Source of the DNA: Planctomycetota bacterium
GTDB lineage: Bacteria; Planctomycetota; UBA1135; GCA-002686595
Reading direction: 5' to 3'
Length of the DNA stretch: 64,000 nt
Assembly: GCA_014238415.1 (NCBI GenBank)
Contig: JABABA010000025.1
Location: forward strand, 1-64,000
Positions 16,751-24,625 of the stretch are shown piece after piece. Positions within the stretch are counted from its first letter, which is position 1, and the number at the start of each line of letters is the position of its first letter. The position numbers and the translations under genes were made by a program. Under the pieces are notes generated by a model, which was not told the DNA's origin, did no database searches, and saw only the letters and a list, made by a program, of their open reading frames with translations.

Positions 16751-17845
16751 TCAGCGACTGAAGAGGAGCAAACGACCGGAGTAGCCGCAGGCCACAAGGC
16801 ACATGCCCAGTTGCCCCACTTCTCCGGCGGCCAAATGATGCAAGCGTCCATCGTCACTGCCGATGGTGGGGCAGTGAAAGCCGGACTTGAGAACGGAACC
16901 GCCTCCAGAAGAGACCCAGGTGCCATCGCGCCCACAGACCATTCGAACAAGACCGTCGTAGCCAGCGGTGGCACCCTCCACCCCCGGACGGGTGACGTCC
17001 AGATCAGCCAGCACGGCGCCGCGCAAGCGGTCTGCGCTGGTCAGCAAAGTCTCCACTGCACCCTTTCGCCAAACGCGCAAACGGCCATCATTTCCCCCAA
17101 AGAGCACCACATCCTTGGTTGCGGCGACCCGAGCCAGAGCCTCGATGCCTTCAAAGAGCAGCCGCGGCTTGAAGCCACCGGAGTGCCTCACAATTTCCAC
17201 AAGGCGCCCATCGTCCTGGGCCAGGACCGCACCGCGCAGGCCCACTGCAGCCCCCTTTATGGGGCCACTTGTGGCCACGGTCGCTTCCACTTCAATCCGG
17301 CCATCGCCCACGTGCCGCAACACAATTGCCTGATTGGTGAAACCACCAACCACCAGCTCGTTGCCACTGTGCAATGAATCCGCATCGCCGATAGCCACCG
17401 CATGCACAAGTGCACTTGTGCGCAGAAGTTCGGTGCTCTCCCAACCTGCCTCCCGGCGTCGGTGCAAGAGGACTACTCCTTCACCGGGCTCGTCCTCGCC
17501 GCCTGTGTGCTTGCCTACGGTCACCAGTTCTGCCCCCGGACTGGTGGGATCGAGCTCGCCGATCGCGCACTGAATCGCTTCACCCGTAAGACCCGCGACC
17601 ACTTCGTGTTCGAATCCGTCACCACTCGCCCAAGCCACCACCACAAGACCGTCTCCGGTGGTCACAGCAATTTCATTCCCGGGCAGATCAGGCAGCAGGT
17701 CTCCAACGGCACAGCCCCCCATCTTGATGCCCAGGTCACAGACGACGCGTGCCTTCCAAAAATCCTGCGCAGCGGGTGGACCCAGGCATGCGCTGCCCAA
17801 GCAGATACTCAATAGAAACCCGAAAGACAGTGGAGATAGACGCAT
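16751..17845 (-). CDS. Predicted beta-propeller lipoprotein
   Basis: Protein of 364 aa from ATG 17845; an in-frame ATG at 17890 would add 15 residues before the signal. Seen: the hydrophobic signal PLSFGFLLSICLGSAC with lipobox LGSAC, then repeated blades of the type AIGDADSLHSGNELVVGG and AVLADLDVTRPGVEGATAG. These resemble FG-GAP/WD-like propeller repeats, each containing an acidic loop and a GNE(L/I)VVG strand. It begins shortly after selD on the same strand and is followed by the GDPD gene with a 3-base gap, so it is probably part of the selA-selD transcript. No function can be assigned. Confidence 0.6.
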   Translation of the reverse strand: MRLSPLSFGFLLSICLGSACLGPPAAQDFWKARVVCDLGIKMGGCAVGDLLPDLPGNEIAVTTGDGLVVVAWASGDGFEHEVVAGLTGEAIQCAIGELDPTSPGAELVTVGKHTGGEDEPGEGVVLLHRRREAGWESTELLRTSALVHAVAIGDADSLHSGNELVVGGFTNQAIVLRHVGDGRIEVEATVATSGPIKGAAVGLRGAVLAQDDGRLVEIVRHSGGFKPRLLFEGIEALARVAATKDVVLFGGNDGRLRVWRKGAVETLLTSADRLRGAVLADLDVTRPGVEGATAGYDGLVRMVCGRDGTWVSSGGGSVLKSGFHCPTIGSDDGRLHHLAAGEVGQLGMCLVACGYSGRLLLFSR

Positions 17846-17901
17846 GTGCTTGCAGCTGGAAAAACGACGAAGAAGTGACACAAAAATCAATTCAGCAACA
17901 T

Positions 17902-18966
17902 CTAGTTCAGAAGAATGGAATGGTCACCAACGGGGATCACCTCGCCCACCCCATGAACGGGCACATCGTGGGCTGCAAGTGCTTTCTCCAGGGTGGGGGC
18001 CTCCTCGGCCGGTACGCAGATCAGAAGGCCTCCTGATGTCTCCGCATCAAAAACAATGCGCACCAGGTCAGCATCCAAGCCCTCTGCCAGCCCCACATCA
18101 TCACCGATGGCCGCCTTGCTACGTGCAGATCCTCCGGAAACAACGCCTTCCCGGGCCAGGGCCAGGGCCCCTTCAAAAATGGGCAGTGCGCCTGCGTCAA
18201 AGCTCAAGGTCACACCACTGGCCTTGGCGATGTTGCGCGCATGCCCCAACAGACCAAAGCCGGTTATGTCAGTGCAGGCCCGAGCATCGACCTCTGCCAT
18301 GGCTTCTGCGGCGGCCAGATTGAGTGTTGCCATGACCTCCGCCGCACGTCGCATCAAATCACCAGAAGCCTTGCCAAGCTTGCCCCCGGTGGTCACTGAT
18401 CCCATCCCCAGAGGCTTCGTCAAGTACAACCGATCCCCGGCTTGAGCTCCTGAGTTGGTGATTACCTGCTGGGGATCGACCACGCCAGTAACCGCAAAAC
18501 CAAAGAGTGGCTCGGGTCCTTGGACCGTATGGCCCCCAGCCAAGATCGTTGAAGCTTCGCGCAATTTGTCAAACCCGCCACGAAAAATCTCGGCAATCCA
18601 CTCGGGCTTGAAGTCTTTGGGAAAGCCAGCAAGATTGAGGGCCGAGAGGGGGCGCGCTCCCATGGCGTACACATCCGAGAGCGCGTTCGCTGCAGCCACG
18701 GCTCCATAGAAGAAGGGATCGTCGAGCACCGGCGGAAAGTAATCCACGGTCTGGACCAAAGCGACCCGCGAACCAGTGGGCACACCCTCGTTTTCTCCAA
18801 GCAGAACCACACCCGCGTCGTCCACGGATTGAGGACCTACCAAGAGGCGTTCGTCGACAGCTGGATTGGCCTCGCGCAGAACCTGCTCGAGTTGCCCCAT
18901 GGGCAATTTGGCGGCTCAGCCAGCGCAGTCGGCGTAGTCGGTCAGTCGCTTGGGATTGGATGTCAT
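17902..18966 (-). CDS. selD: Selenide, water dikinase, itself a selenoprotein (Sec17 encoded by UGA)
   Basis: Makes selenophosphate from selenide and ATP for Sec-tRNA synthesis. Ordinary gene calling would start at ATG 18906 and lose the active site. Reading upstream from ATG 18966 gives RLTDYADCAG, then TGA (18918-18916), then AAK. This aligns without a gap to the E. coli SelD N-terminus: R7 L8 T9, Y11, G16, residue 17 and K20. Codon 17 is the catalytic Cys17 position, so the UGA is read as Sec; K20 is also kept. The rest is intact, with DDAGV, QTVDYFPPVLDDPFFYG, NALSDVYAMGA, AGGHT and DITGFGLLGH. Length with Sec is 354 aa, normal for the family. It starts 59 bases after selA. Confidence 0.93.
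18892..18906 (-). promoter_or_regulatory. Putative bacterial SECIS hairpin in selD
   Basis: Nine bases after the in-frame UGA the mRNA can form a perfect 6-bp hairpin, UUGCCC-AUG-GGGCAA, with its loop 16-18 bases from the UGA. Known: bacterial SECIS elements are hairpins just downstream of the Sec codon, with a small G-containing apical loop bound by SelB. Position and size fit; binding is inferred. The loop AUG is also the false start that truncates selD in ORF calling. Confidence 0.6.
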
Positions 18967-19025
18967 GGTTTACGGTTGAGGTCCGCCCTGGTTGATTCCT
19001 GGGCCGGACCGGGGGAACTATACGC

Positions 19026-20495
19026 TCAAGCCCCTGCCTTGCTGCCAAGGGAAGCAAAGACCTTGAGCAGATCCTCTTGGTCATCCGGCATTCCTGATGC
19101 CCCCGAGGATGTCGCCGCCCGCAGCAGGGTACGCGGATCAAGCAGCAGGGCATCCCCCTGCACCCGTGCAAAGACAGGGGGGGACGACGCCCGCAGAGCT
19201 GCCGCAAGCCCAGCTGGTGTCCGCTTGGGATCCGTCACCCGCAACACCGGCCCCTTGAGAAAAATGCCCGGAGCCGAGCCCGAGCCCGGCTGGGATTCGC
19301 CCTCTTCGATCTTTACCTGGAAGCCCGACTCCTCGAGTGCCTCCTTCAGTTGTTCAGCAATCGGATACAGGTCCTCATCTGAGGCCAACAACATGAGTCG
19401 AGCGGGCAACTCATCCCCGCGCCCCGCCAGAATCAACTCAATTGTTGCTTCAAGTCCCGCCAAAGTCACCTTGTCGCATCGCAGAGCTCGATAGAGCGGA
19501 TCTTGTCGCAAGCGCGCCACCGCCTCTGCCGTGCCCACGATCAAGCCCGCCTGTGGACCACCCAGCAACTTGTCTCCGCTGAAAGAGACAATGTCAATCC
19601 CGCTTGCAAGGGCATCGGACACCTCGGTTTCCCCACCGACCCTGGCCCCCAGCGGCTGCATGGTCTTGGCTTCCACCAGCCCGGAACCCAGGTCCCATGC
19701 ACTGGCCACCCGGTGCTGCCGGCCCAGGGCTGCGAGTTCCTCAGGCTTGACTTCACTTGTGAAACCAACCACCCGAAAGTTGGAAGGATGCACCTTCATC
19801 AAGAGTGCGGTCTCGGCGGTCATCCCGCCCTCGTAGTCAGCAATGCGCGTACGGTTCGTCGCACCCACTTCCACCATGCGCACGCCCGCAGCGGCCATCA
19901 CCTCGGGCACGCGGAAGGACCCACCGATCTCCACCAGTTCTCCGCGACTGACGATAGCCTCCTTGCCCGTGGCCAATGCGTGCATGGTGAGCAGCGCCGC
20001 CCCCGCGTTGTTGTTGACCGCAATGCCCTCTTCCGAGCCCACAAGGCGACCGAGCAACTGACTCAGGCGCTCGTCCCGACGGTTGCGCTCCCCGCTGCCC
20101 CGATCCACTTCAAGCACACAAAACGAGCGGGCTGCGGCTTCCATGCGCGCCGCCACTTCCGGATGCACGGGTGCGCGACCGAGGCCGGTGTTGAGCACCA
20201 CGCCACTCACATTGATCGCCCTGCACAAACCTCGTGCGCGGTCCTCATTCAGAAGCTCCTCCATGGCGCGCCCAAGGCCTCCCTCCACAAGGCGCTGCTC
20301 AAGCTGTGCCGCATCCAGTAGGCCCTCCTTGATCTCCTCACGCCAGCACTCCACCAGCCGTTGTGCAAGGGTTCGCAGGAGGCCCCGGCCCACATTCTCA
20401 ACCAGGGGCACCACGCCGGGATCACGCAGGACTTCGTCCACGGCGGGTAGCAGGCGATAGGGATTGCCGCCTGCGGGTCTTGTACTAGGCTCCAT
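19026..20495 (-). CDS. selA: L-seryl-tRNA(Sec) selenium transferase
   Basis: PLP enzyme that converts Ser-tRNA(Sec) to Sec-tRNA(Sec) with selenophosphate, the bacterial one-step route. The product is 489 aa from ATG 20495; an upstream in-frame ATG at 20549 is less likely. Seen: the N-terminal tRNA-binding helical domain, INVSGVVLNTGLGRAPV, NNNAGAALL, AWDLGSG, and the PLP-binding Lys309 in SFSGDKLLGGPQAGLI. It lies 59 bases upstream of selD on the same strand and near tRNA-Sec, so three of the four core Sec genes are here; selB is not in the window. It is divergent from recJ across 125 bases. Confidence 0.95.
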   Translation of the reverse strand: MEPSTRPAGGNPYRLLPAVDEVLRDPGVVPLVENVGRGLLRTLAQRLVECWREEIKEGLLDAAQLEQRLVEGGLGRAMEELLNEDRARGLCRAINVSGVVLNTGLGRAPVHPEVAARMEAAARSFCVLEVDRGSGERNRRDERLSQLLGRLVGSEEGIAVNNNAGAALLTMHALATGKEAIVSRGELVEIGGSFRVPEVMAAAGVRMVEVGATNRTRIADYEGGMTAETALLMKVHPSNFRVVGFTSEVKPEELAALGRQHRVASAWDLGSGLVEAKTMQPLGARVGGETEVSDALASGIDIVSFSGDKLLGGPQAGLIVGTAEAVARLRQDPLYRALRCDKVTLAGLEATIELILAGRGDELPARLMLLASDEDLYPIAEQLKEALEESGFQVKIEEGESQPGSGSAPGIFLKGPVLRVTDPKRTPAGLAAALRASSPPVFARVQGDALLLDPRTLLRAATSSGASGMPDDQEDLLKVFASLGSKAGA

Positions 20496-20620
20496 GGTGC
20501 ATAGTGTGGGGTGAAAGAGGCCTGTAGCCAAGCATGCAGCCGAGCGCATCTGCCCAAGACTTGGGATTTTTGCCCCGATCAGACCCTGCCATGAAAGCCT
20601 GGGAGGGCTAACCTACTCCG

Positions 20621-22405
20621 GTGAATCACGCCCCTGCTCGACCCTGGAACCTGTGCGATCCAGATCCCGAAATCGTCGCTGACATCGGCCGGAAACAGGT
20701 GGTCAAGCCCCTCTTGGCCCAACTGCTGGCCAACAGAGGCCACACGCCAGGTGAGCCTCTCACACAACACCTCAAGCCAACGCTCATGCTGCTGCACGAC
20801 CCTGGCGGGCTGCCGGATATGCAGCAGGCGGTGAACCGGCTGCAAACAGCGATCGAAAAGAACGAGGTGATCTTGATCCACGGGGACTACGACGTGGACG
20901 GGGTAACGGGCACCACTATCCTCGTACGACTGTTGCGGCTCCTGGAAGCTCGAGTCGAGTGGCACATCCCCCACCGCCAAAAGGACGGGTACTCCTTCGG
21001 CCGACACTCGATCAAGAAAGCCCAGCAAGTCGGGGCCAACCTCATAGTCAGCGTGGACAATGGCACCAGCGCCGTGGAGGTCATCGACGAACTCAAGGGC
21101 CTGGGCATCGACACCATCGTGACCGATCACCACGAACCACCCCAGGGGGACCTGCCCCAGGCAGTGGCCATCGTCAATCCGAAGATGCCAGACTCCAGCT
21201 ACCCCTTTCGCGAACTGTGCGGCGGGGCGGTGGCCTACAAATTGGCCTGGGGGCTCTGCCAGGCGATCAGCGGAGGACCCAAGGTCAGGCCAGATCTGAA
21301 GGAGTTCCTGCTCGATGCCATGGGATTGGTGGCCATCGCCACAGTGGGCGATGTGGTGCCTCTGCTCGATGAGAACCGGGTGCTGGCCCGCGCTGGACTC
21401 AAAGCCCTGCAGGCCAGTCCGCACCCGGGAACGCACGCTCTCTTGCAGGTCTGTGGCCTGACAAACAAGACCCTCGCCGCGGACGACATCGGATTCGGCA
21501 TTGGCCCGCGCATCAATGCAGCGGGGCGCCTGGACACCGCCGCTTTGGCCGTAGGACTCCTGCTGGAAGAAGATCCGGTGCAAGCGCGGGCCCTGGCCAA
21601 AAAACTGGAGGACCTCAATCAAGAGCGGAAAAGCATGACAAGCGACCTGATGGTCCTGGCTGAAGAAGCAGCTTCTGAATTCTCCGACACAAAGCGCTGG
21701 CCGATCCTGGTGCTGGCGGGGCAGGGCTGGCACCAGGGCCTGGTGGGCATCGTGGCAGGCCGCATGGTGGAGACGCACGGGCGCCCGACCATTGTGATCG
21801 GCCTCGACGGCGAAACCGGCAGGGCAAGCGCACGCACAGTGCAAGGGGTCAGCATTCTGGAACTGATGCACGCCGGCAAGGATCATGTGCTTCGCTATGG
21901 CGGGCACGCTGCCGCAGCCGGTTGCGAAATCAAAGCCGAACAGGTCGCGGCCTACCGCGATGCCCTCTGCAATGCTGCTCGAGAGACTCTTTCCCCGGAC
22001 TCCTTCGGTGCTCCGCCCCTTGGAATCGATGCGGTCATTCCCCTTTCCCAGGTAGGGCGTGAGGTCCAAGAGCAGGTCGACCGCCTCGAGCCCTTCGGAG
22101 AAGGCAATCCCAGCCCTGTGCTGCTGGCCTGCAACTGCCGCCTGGCGGAACCAGCCCGCGCCAGCCGCGATGGCAAGCACCTGATCCTCAAGCTACGCGA
22201 CGGGGGCACGGTCATGAGAGCCATGGGCTTCTTCCAGGGCGACCGCATCGATGAGTTGCAAATGGGCGAAGACCTGCACATCGCCTTCACCCCCGTCTGG
22301 AATGAATTCCGAGGCGAGCGCAACCAGGAGTTGCGCGTGCTCGACTTTGCCGTTGGAAAGATGCCCCCACTGGAGGTCCAAGGGGGTGTGAATGCGATGA
22401 AATAG
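20621..22405 (+). CDS. recJ: Single-stranded-DNA-specific exonuclease RecJ
   Basis: A 5'-3' single-strand exonuclease for recombination and mismatch repair. The product is 594 aa from a GTG start. Seen: the DHH phosphoesterase domain with HGDYDVDGVTG (residues 87-97), VSVDNGTS and TDHHEPP (Asp168, His169, His170); the DHHA1 domain with AGRMVETHGRPTIVIG and GRASARTVQG, then RYGGHAAAAGCEI; and a C-terminal OB-like domain (about 470-594) with PFGEGNPSPV. All metal-binding residues I can see are kept and the length is normal. A 533-codon open frame on the opposite strand of this gene is a compositional shadow. Confidence 0.95.
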   Translation: MNHAPARPWNLCDPDPEIVADIGRKQVVKPLLAQLLANRGHTPGEPLTQHLKPTLMLLHDPGGLPDMQQAVNRLQTAIEKNEVILIHGDYDVDGVTGTTILVRLLRLLEARVEWHIPHRQKDGYSFGRHSIKKAQQVGANLIVSVDNGTSAVEVIDELKGLGIDTIVTDHHEPPQGDLPQAVAIVNPKMPDSSYPFRELCGGAVAYKLAWGLCQAISGGPKVRPDLKEFLLDAMGLVAIATVGDVVPLLDENRVLARAGLKALQASPHPGTHALLQVCGLTNKTLAADDIGFGIGPRINAAGRLDTAALAVGLLLEEDPVQARALAKKLEDLNQERKSMTSDLMVLAEEAASEFSDTKRWPILVLAGQGWHQGLVGIVAGRMVETHGRPTIVIGLDGETGRASARTVQGVSILELMHAGKDHVLRYGGHAAAAGCEIKAEQVAAYRDALCNAARETLSPDSFGAPPLGIDAVIPLSQVGREVQEQVDRLEPFGEGNPSPVLLACNCRLAEPARASRDGKHLILKLRDGGTVMRAMGFFQGDRIDELQMGEDLHIAFTPVWNEFRGERNQELRVLDFAVGKMPPLEVQGGVNAMK

Positions 22406-22559
22406 GGAAGCAGCCAGTTCCCAGCGTCTGGAGTTCAGCACCACAAGGAATCTGACTGCCTGAAGGCTCGCAGGCCAGACAACCGGGTTCCAGTCAATCG
22501 CAGCACAGAGGAGTCGCCCTGCTGGGCAACTACTCCAAGCTTCGGCGGGCATCTGCCTC

Positions 22560-24323
22560 TTACTGGGTGAAGCGGATCGAGACCATGTTGGTCACATTGC
22601 TCCCGTTTCCGCAGGTGAACTGCAGATCGCGGTAGTACACCTGGAAGTGCAGGGTCTTCCCGCGGGCAAACTGCCCCACCTGGGGCATGTTCTGGGCCAC
22701 ATAGCCGCCGAGGCCTGGGCCAACCATAGCGAGGCCCAGGCTGTCAGTCAGCACAGGCGGGCCGATGCGCAGGAGGACTGAGCTTGCACAACGCAGCCCC
22801 GCACCCATGACCACCGGCGCGGTCCCCTCGTCCAGGCCATAGAACAGGATTCCAAAGGTCTGAGGGGGCAGTTGCTCCACACTGAAAGCCAGATCGTCCT
22901 GATAGAGGCTAGAGCTCCCAAGGCCCCGGAGGCGCCCGCCCGAACCGGTCGAGTTCTTGCAGCCAGCGCCCGCATCATCATTGGAACACGGGCTGGATCC
23001 GACCGAACAGAAGCAAGTCACTTCATCCACGGGCTCGCATTCATCAGGGATACCGTTGTCGTTGTCGTCAACGCTGATTCCCTTGGCAATGTCGACATGA
23101 TCGGGAATCCCGTTCTCGTTGCAATCGATGATGTCCTCGTCGGTCTTGCGAATGGTGGCCCCAGACAGATCGTCTCCTTCGCCGCCACCAGTTCCTCGAC
23201 TTGTCTTGAGCCCCATGGACTCCCCGGAGATCAAGATCATGGGAGTGCTTGAACCGGGGGCCGGAGGCCCGAGCAGATCACCCTCCTCAATGGGCAATTG
23301 CATCAGCGAGTCGATCTGTCCGATGATGGGCGATCCACGCCTCAAACTGAAAAGCAACATGTCGGTCGGGCTGTTCGGATCCAGCCAGGTATAGGGACCA
23401 TCGCCCACCTGGAACCCTGGGATTCCGTTCTCCCACAGAACCAGTGCGTCGATGTCGTCGCCCGCTCCAAGACCCAGCTGGCCCGGAGTGGCATAGACCG
23501 TAATCACCCCACCCGAGCTCTCCAGTACAGCCCCCGGATCAGTTCCCTGAAAAGCAGCGCTGCCTGAGTTGACATAGCCGTGCAGCGGATCGACCGATCC
23601 GCCGTCCAAGGAGAAGTAGACCGAGTTCTGATTCAGATTGCTCACTGGTGCGATGCTGAGCGCATCCAGATGCGAACCGGTGTCCTGTGCCGCGTTGGGC
23701 AGGCCCTGCCCCGGGATATTTGGCTCGATCAGACCCAGGCCAGGCGCCAGACTACCGGCACCGGTCGGCTGGACTTGACCATCTCCGTCAAAAGCCAACA
23801 CATGCTGACCCGGCCATTGCCCGACCGGTTGTGGAAATACCGGCAAGTCAGGCAGCTCGATGGTTGAGAACACACTTGCAGACGACTCTCCAAATGGATG
23901 CTCGGTGAGCACCGAAGGAGCAACGAACAAGCTTGTGCTTCCCTCGGCATACTCATCGACACTGAAGTAGACATAGTATTCCTGCCCGCCACCGAGCAGC
24001 CTCAAGTCCTCCCCAAGGGAGAGTGCATCCAGATCGATTCCGCAGGGCGTACCGCCTAGATGGCCAAGGCAGGTGTTGTAGCGGTTGAGCCCCAGCAGCC
24101 CTCCGTTCCGCCGGATCCTGAGTTCTGCACCACCGAGCTGGGGCAGGCCCCCACCAATCAGGTCACCCTCGGTGATCAGGACTCCGCCAGCCGCCTGACT
24201 TCCCACCAGGGGTCCGTGGTAGTCCACGCTGAAGAGGAGCTCAAATGGCAGGCCCGGGTTCTGAGAAACAGCCGTTGAGCAGAGCAGCAGGCCACAGGCA
24301 AGGATTCGTATCGATTGAAACAT
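22560..24323 (-). CDS. Secreted protein of unknown function with shared C-terminal module
   Basis: Protein of 587 aa from ATG 24323, with in-frame upstream ATGs at 24374 and 24344. Seen: the signal peptide SIRILACGLLLCSTAVSQ; a long beta-rich N-terminal half with no known domain but several Asp/Gly-rich stretches; and a calcium-loop-like segment with DCNENGIPDHVD and DNDNGIPDECE, the paired DxNxNGIPD motif often joining planctomycete exported domains. It ends in a divergent copy of the shared tail module (residues about 450-587) that closes with HFQVYYRDL. It is presumably a cell-surface or exported protein. Confidence 0.65.
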   Translation of the reverse strand: MFQSIRILACGLLLCSTAVSQNPGLPFELLFSVDYHGPLVGSQAAGGVLITEGDLIGGGLPQLGGAELRIRRNGGLLGLNRYNTCLGHLGGTPCGIDLDALSLGEDLRLLGGGQEYYVYFSVDEYAEGSTSLFVAPSVLTEHPFGESSASVFSTIELPDLPVFPQPVGQWPGQHVLAFDGDGQVQPTGAGSLAPGLGLIEPNIPGQGLPNAAQDTGSHLDALSIAPVSNLNQNSVYFSLDGGSVDPLHGYVNSGSAAFQGTDPGAVLESSGGVITVYATPGQLGLGAGDDIDALVLWENGIPGFQVGDGPYTWLDPNSPTDMLLFSLRRGSPIIGQIDSLMQLPIEEGDLLGPPAPGSSTPMILISGESMGLKTSRGTGGGEGDDLSGATIRKTDEDIIDCNENGIPDHVDIAKGISVDDNDNGIPDECEPVDEVTCFCSVGSSPCSNDDAGAGCKNSTGSGGRLRGLGSSSLYQDDLAFSVEQLPPQTFGILFYGLDEGTAPVVMGAGLRCASSVLLRIGPPVLTDSLGLAMVGPGLGGYVAQNMPQVGQFARGKTLHFQVYYRDLQFTCGNGSNVTNMVSIRFTQ

Positions 24324-24524
24324 AATGATTTGAAGAGGGGTCATAGTCCCAGGACACCAGGATAAGCGAAGCATGTAATTCCTGCTTCAGCCCTTGAAGG
24401 AAAGCCCCTGGAGCACTTCCCTGAACCGAAGTCCCGCCAGCGGACAAGAAAATGGCAGAACCACGGGAGAAACGGCTCTGGACGATCAAACCCAAGCCTA
24501 ACGGGTTGCCGTGCACCACCGCCA

Positions 24525-24566
24525 GCTGGCCGCTTGGCCCCCCTGGAAGGGGACCAAGCGGCCAGC
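24525..24566 (-). terminator. Strong GC-rich stem-loop downstream of the propeller gene
   Basis: The arms GCTGGCCGCTTGG (24525-24537) and CCAAGCGGCCAGC (24554-24566) are perfectly complementary over 13 bp and enclose a further CCCC/GGGG pairing. The stem lies about 60 bases after the stop of the leftward VCBS-repeat gene. No T run follows on the minus strand, so it may terminate inefficiently or protect the 3' end of the mRNA. A similar 13-bp stem follows another tail-module gene at 34047. Confidence 0.6.
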
Positions 24567-24625
24567 AATCAAGCGCACGGCGCACGGCCTTTTTCTTGGG
24601 GGGGAGCAGTCCGAAGTCCCGGGCT

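Noticed and set aside
20579..22180. A 533-codon open frame antisense to recJ
   Set aside because: recJ on the plus strand has all family motifs; the antisense frame has no recognisable domain and arises from GC-rich third positions.
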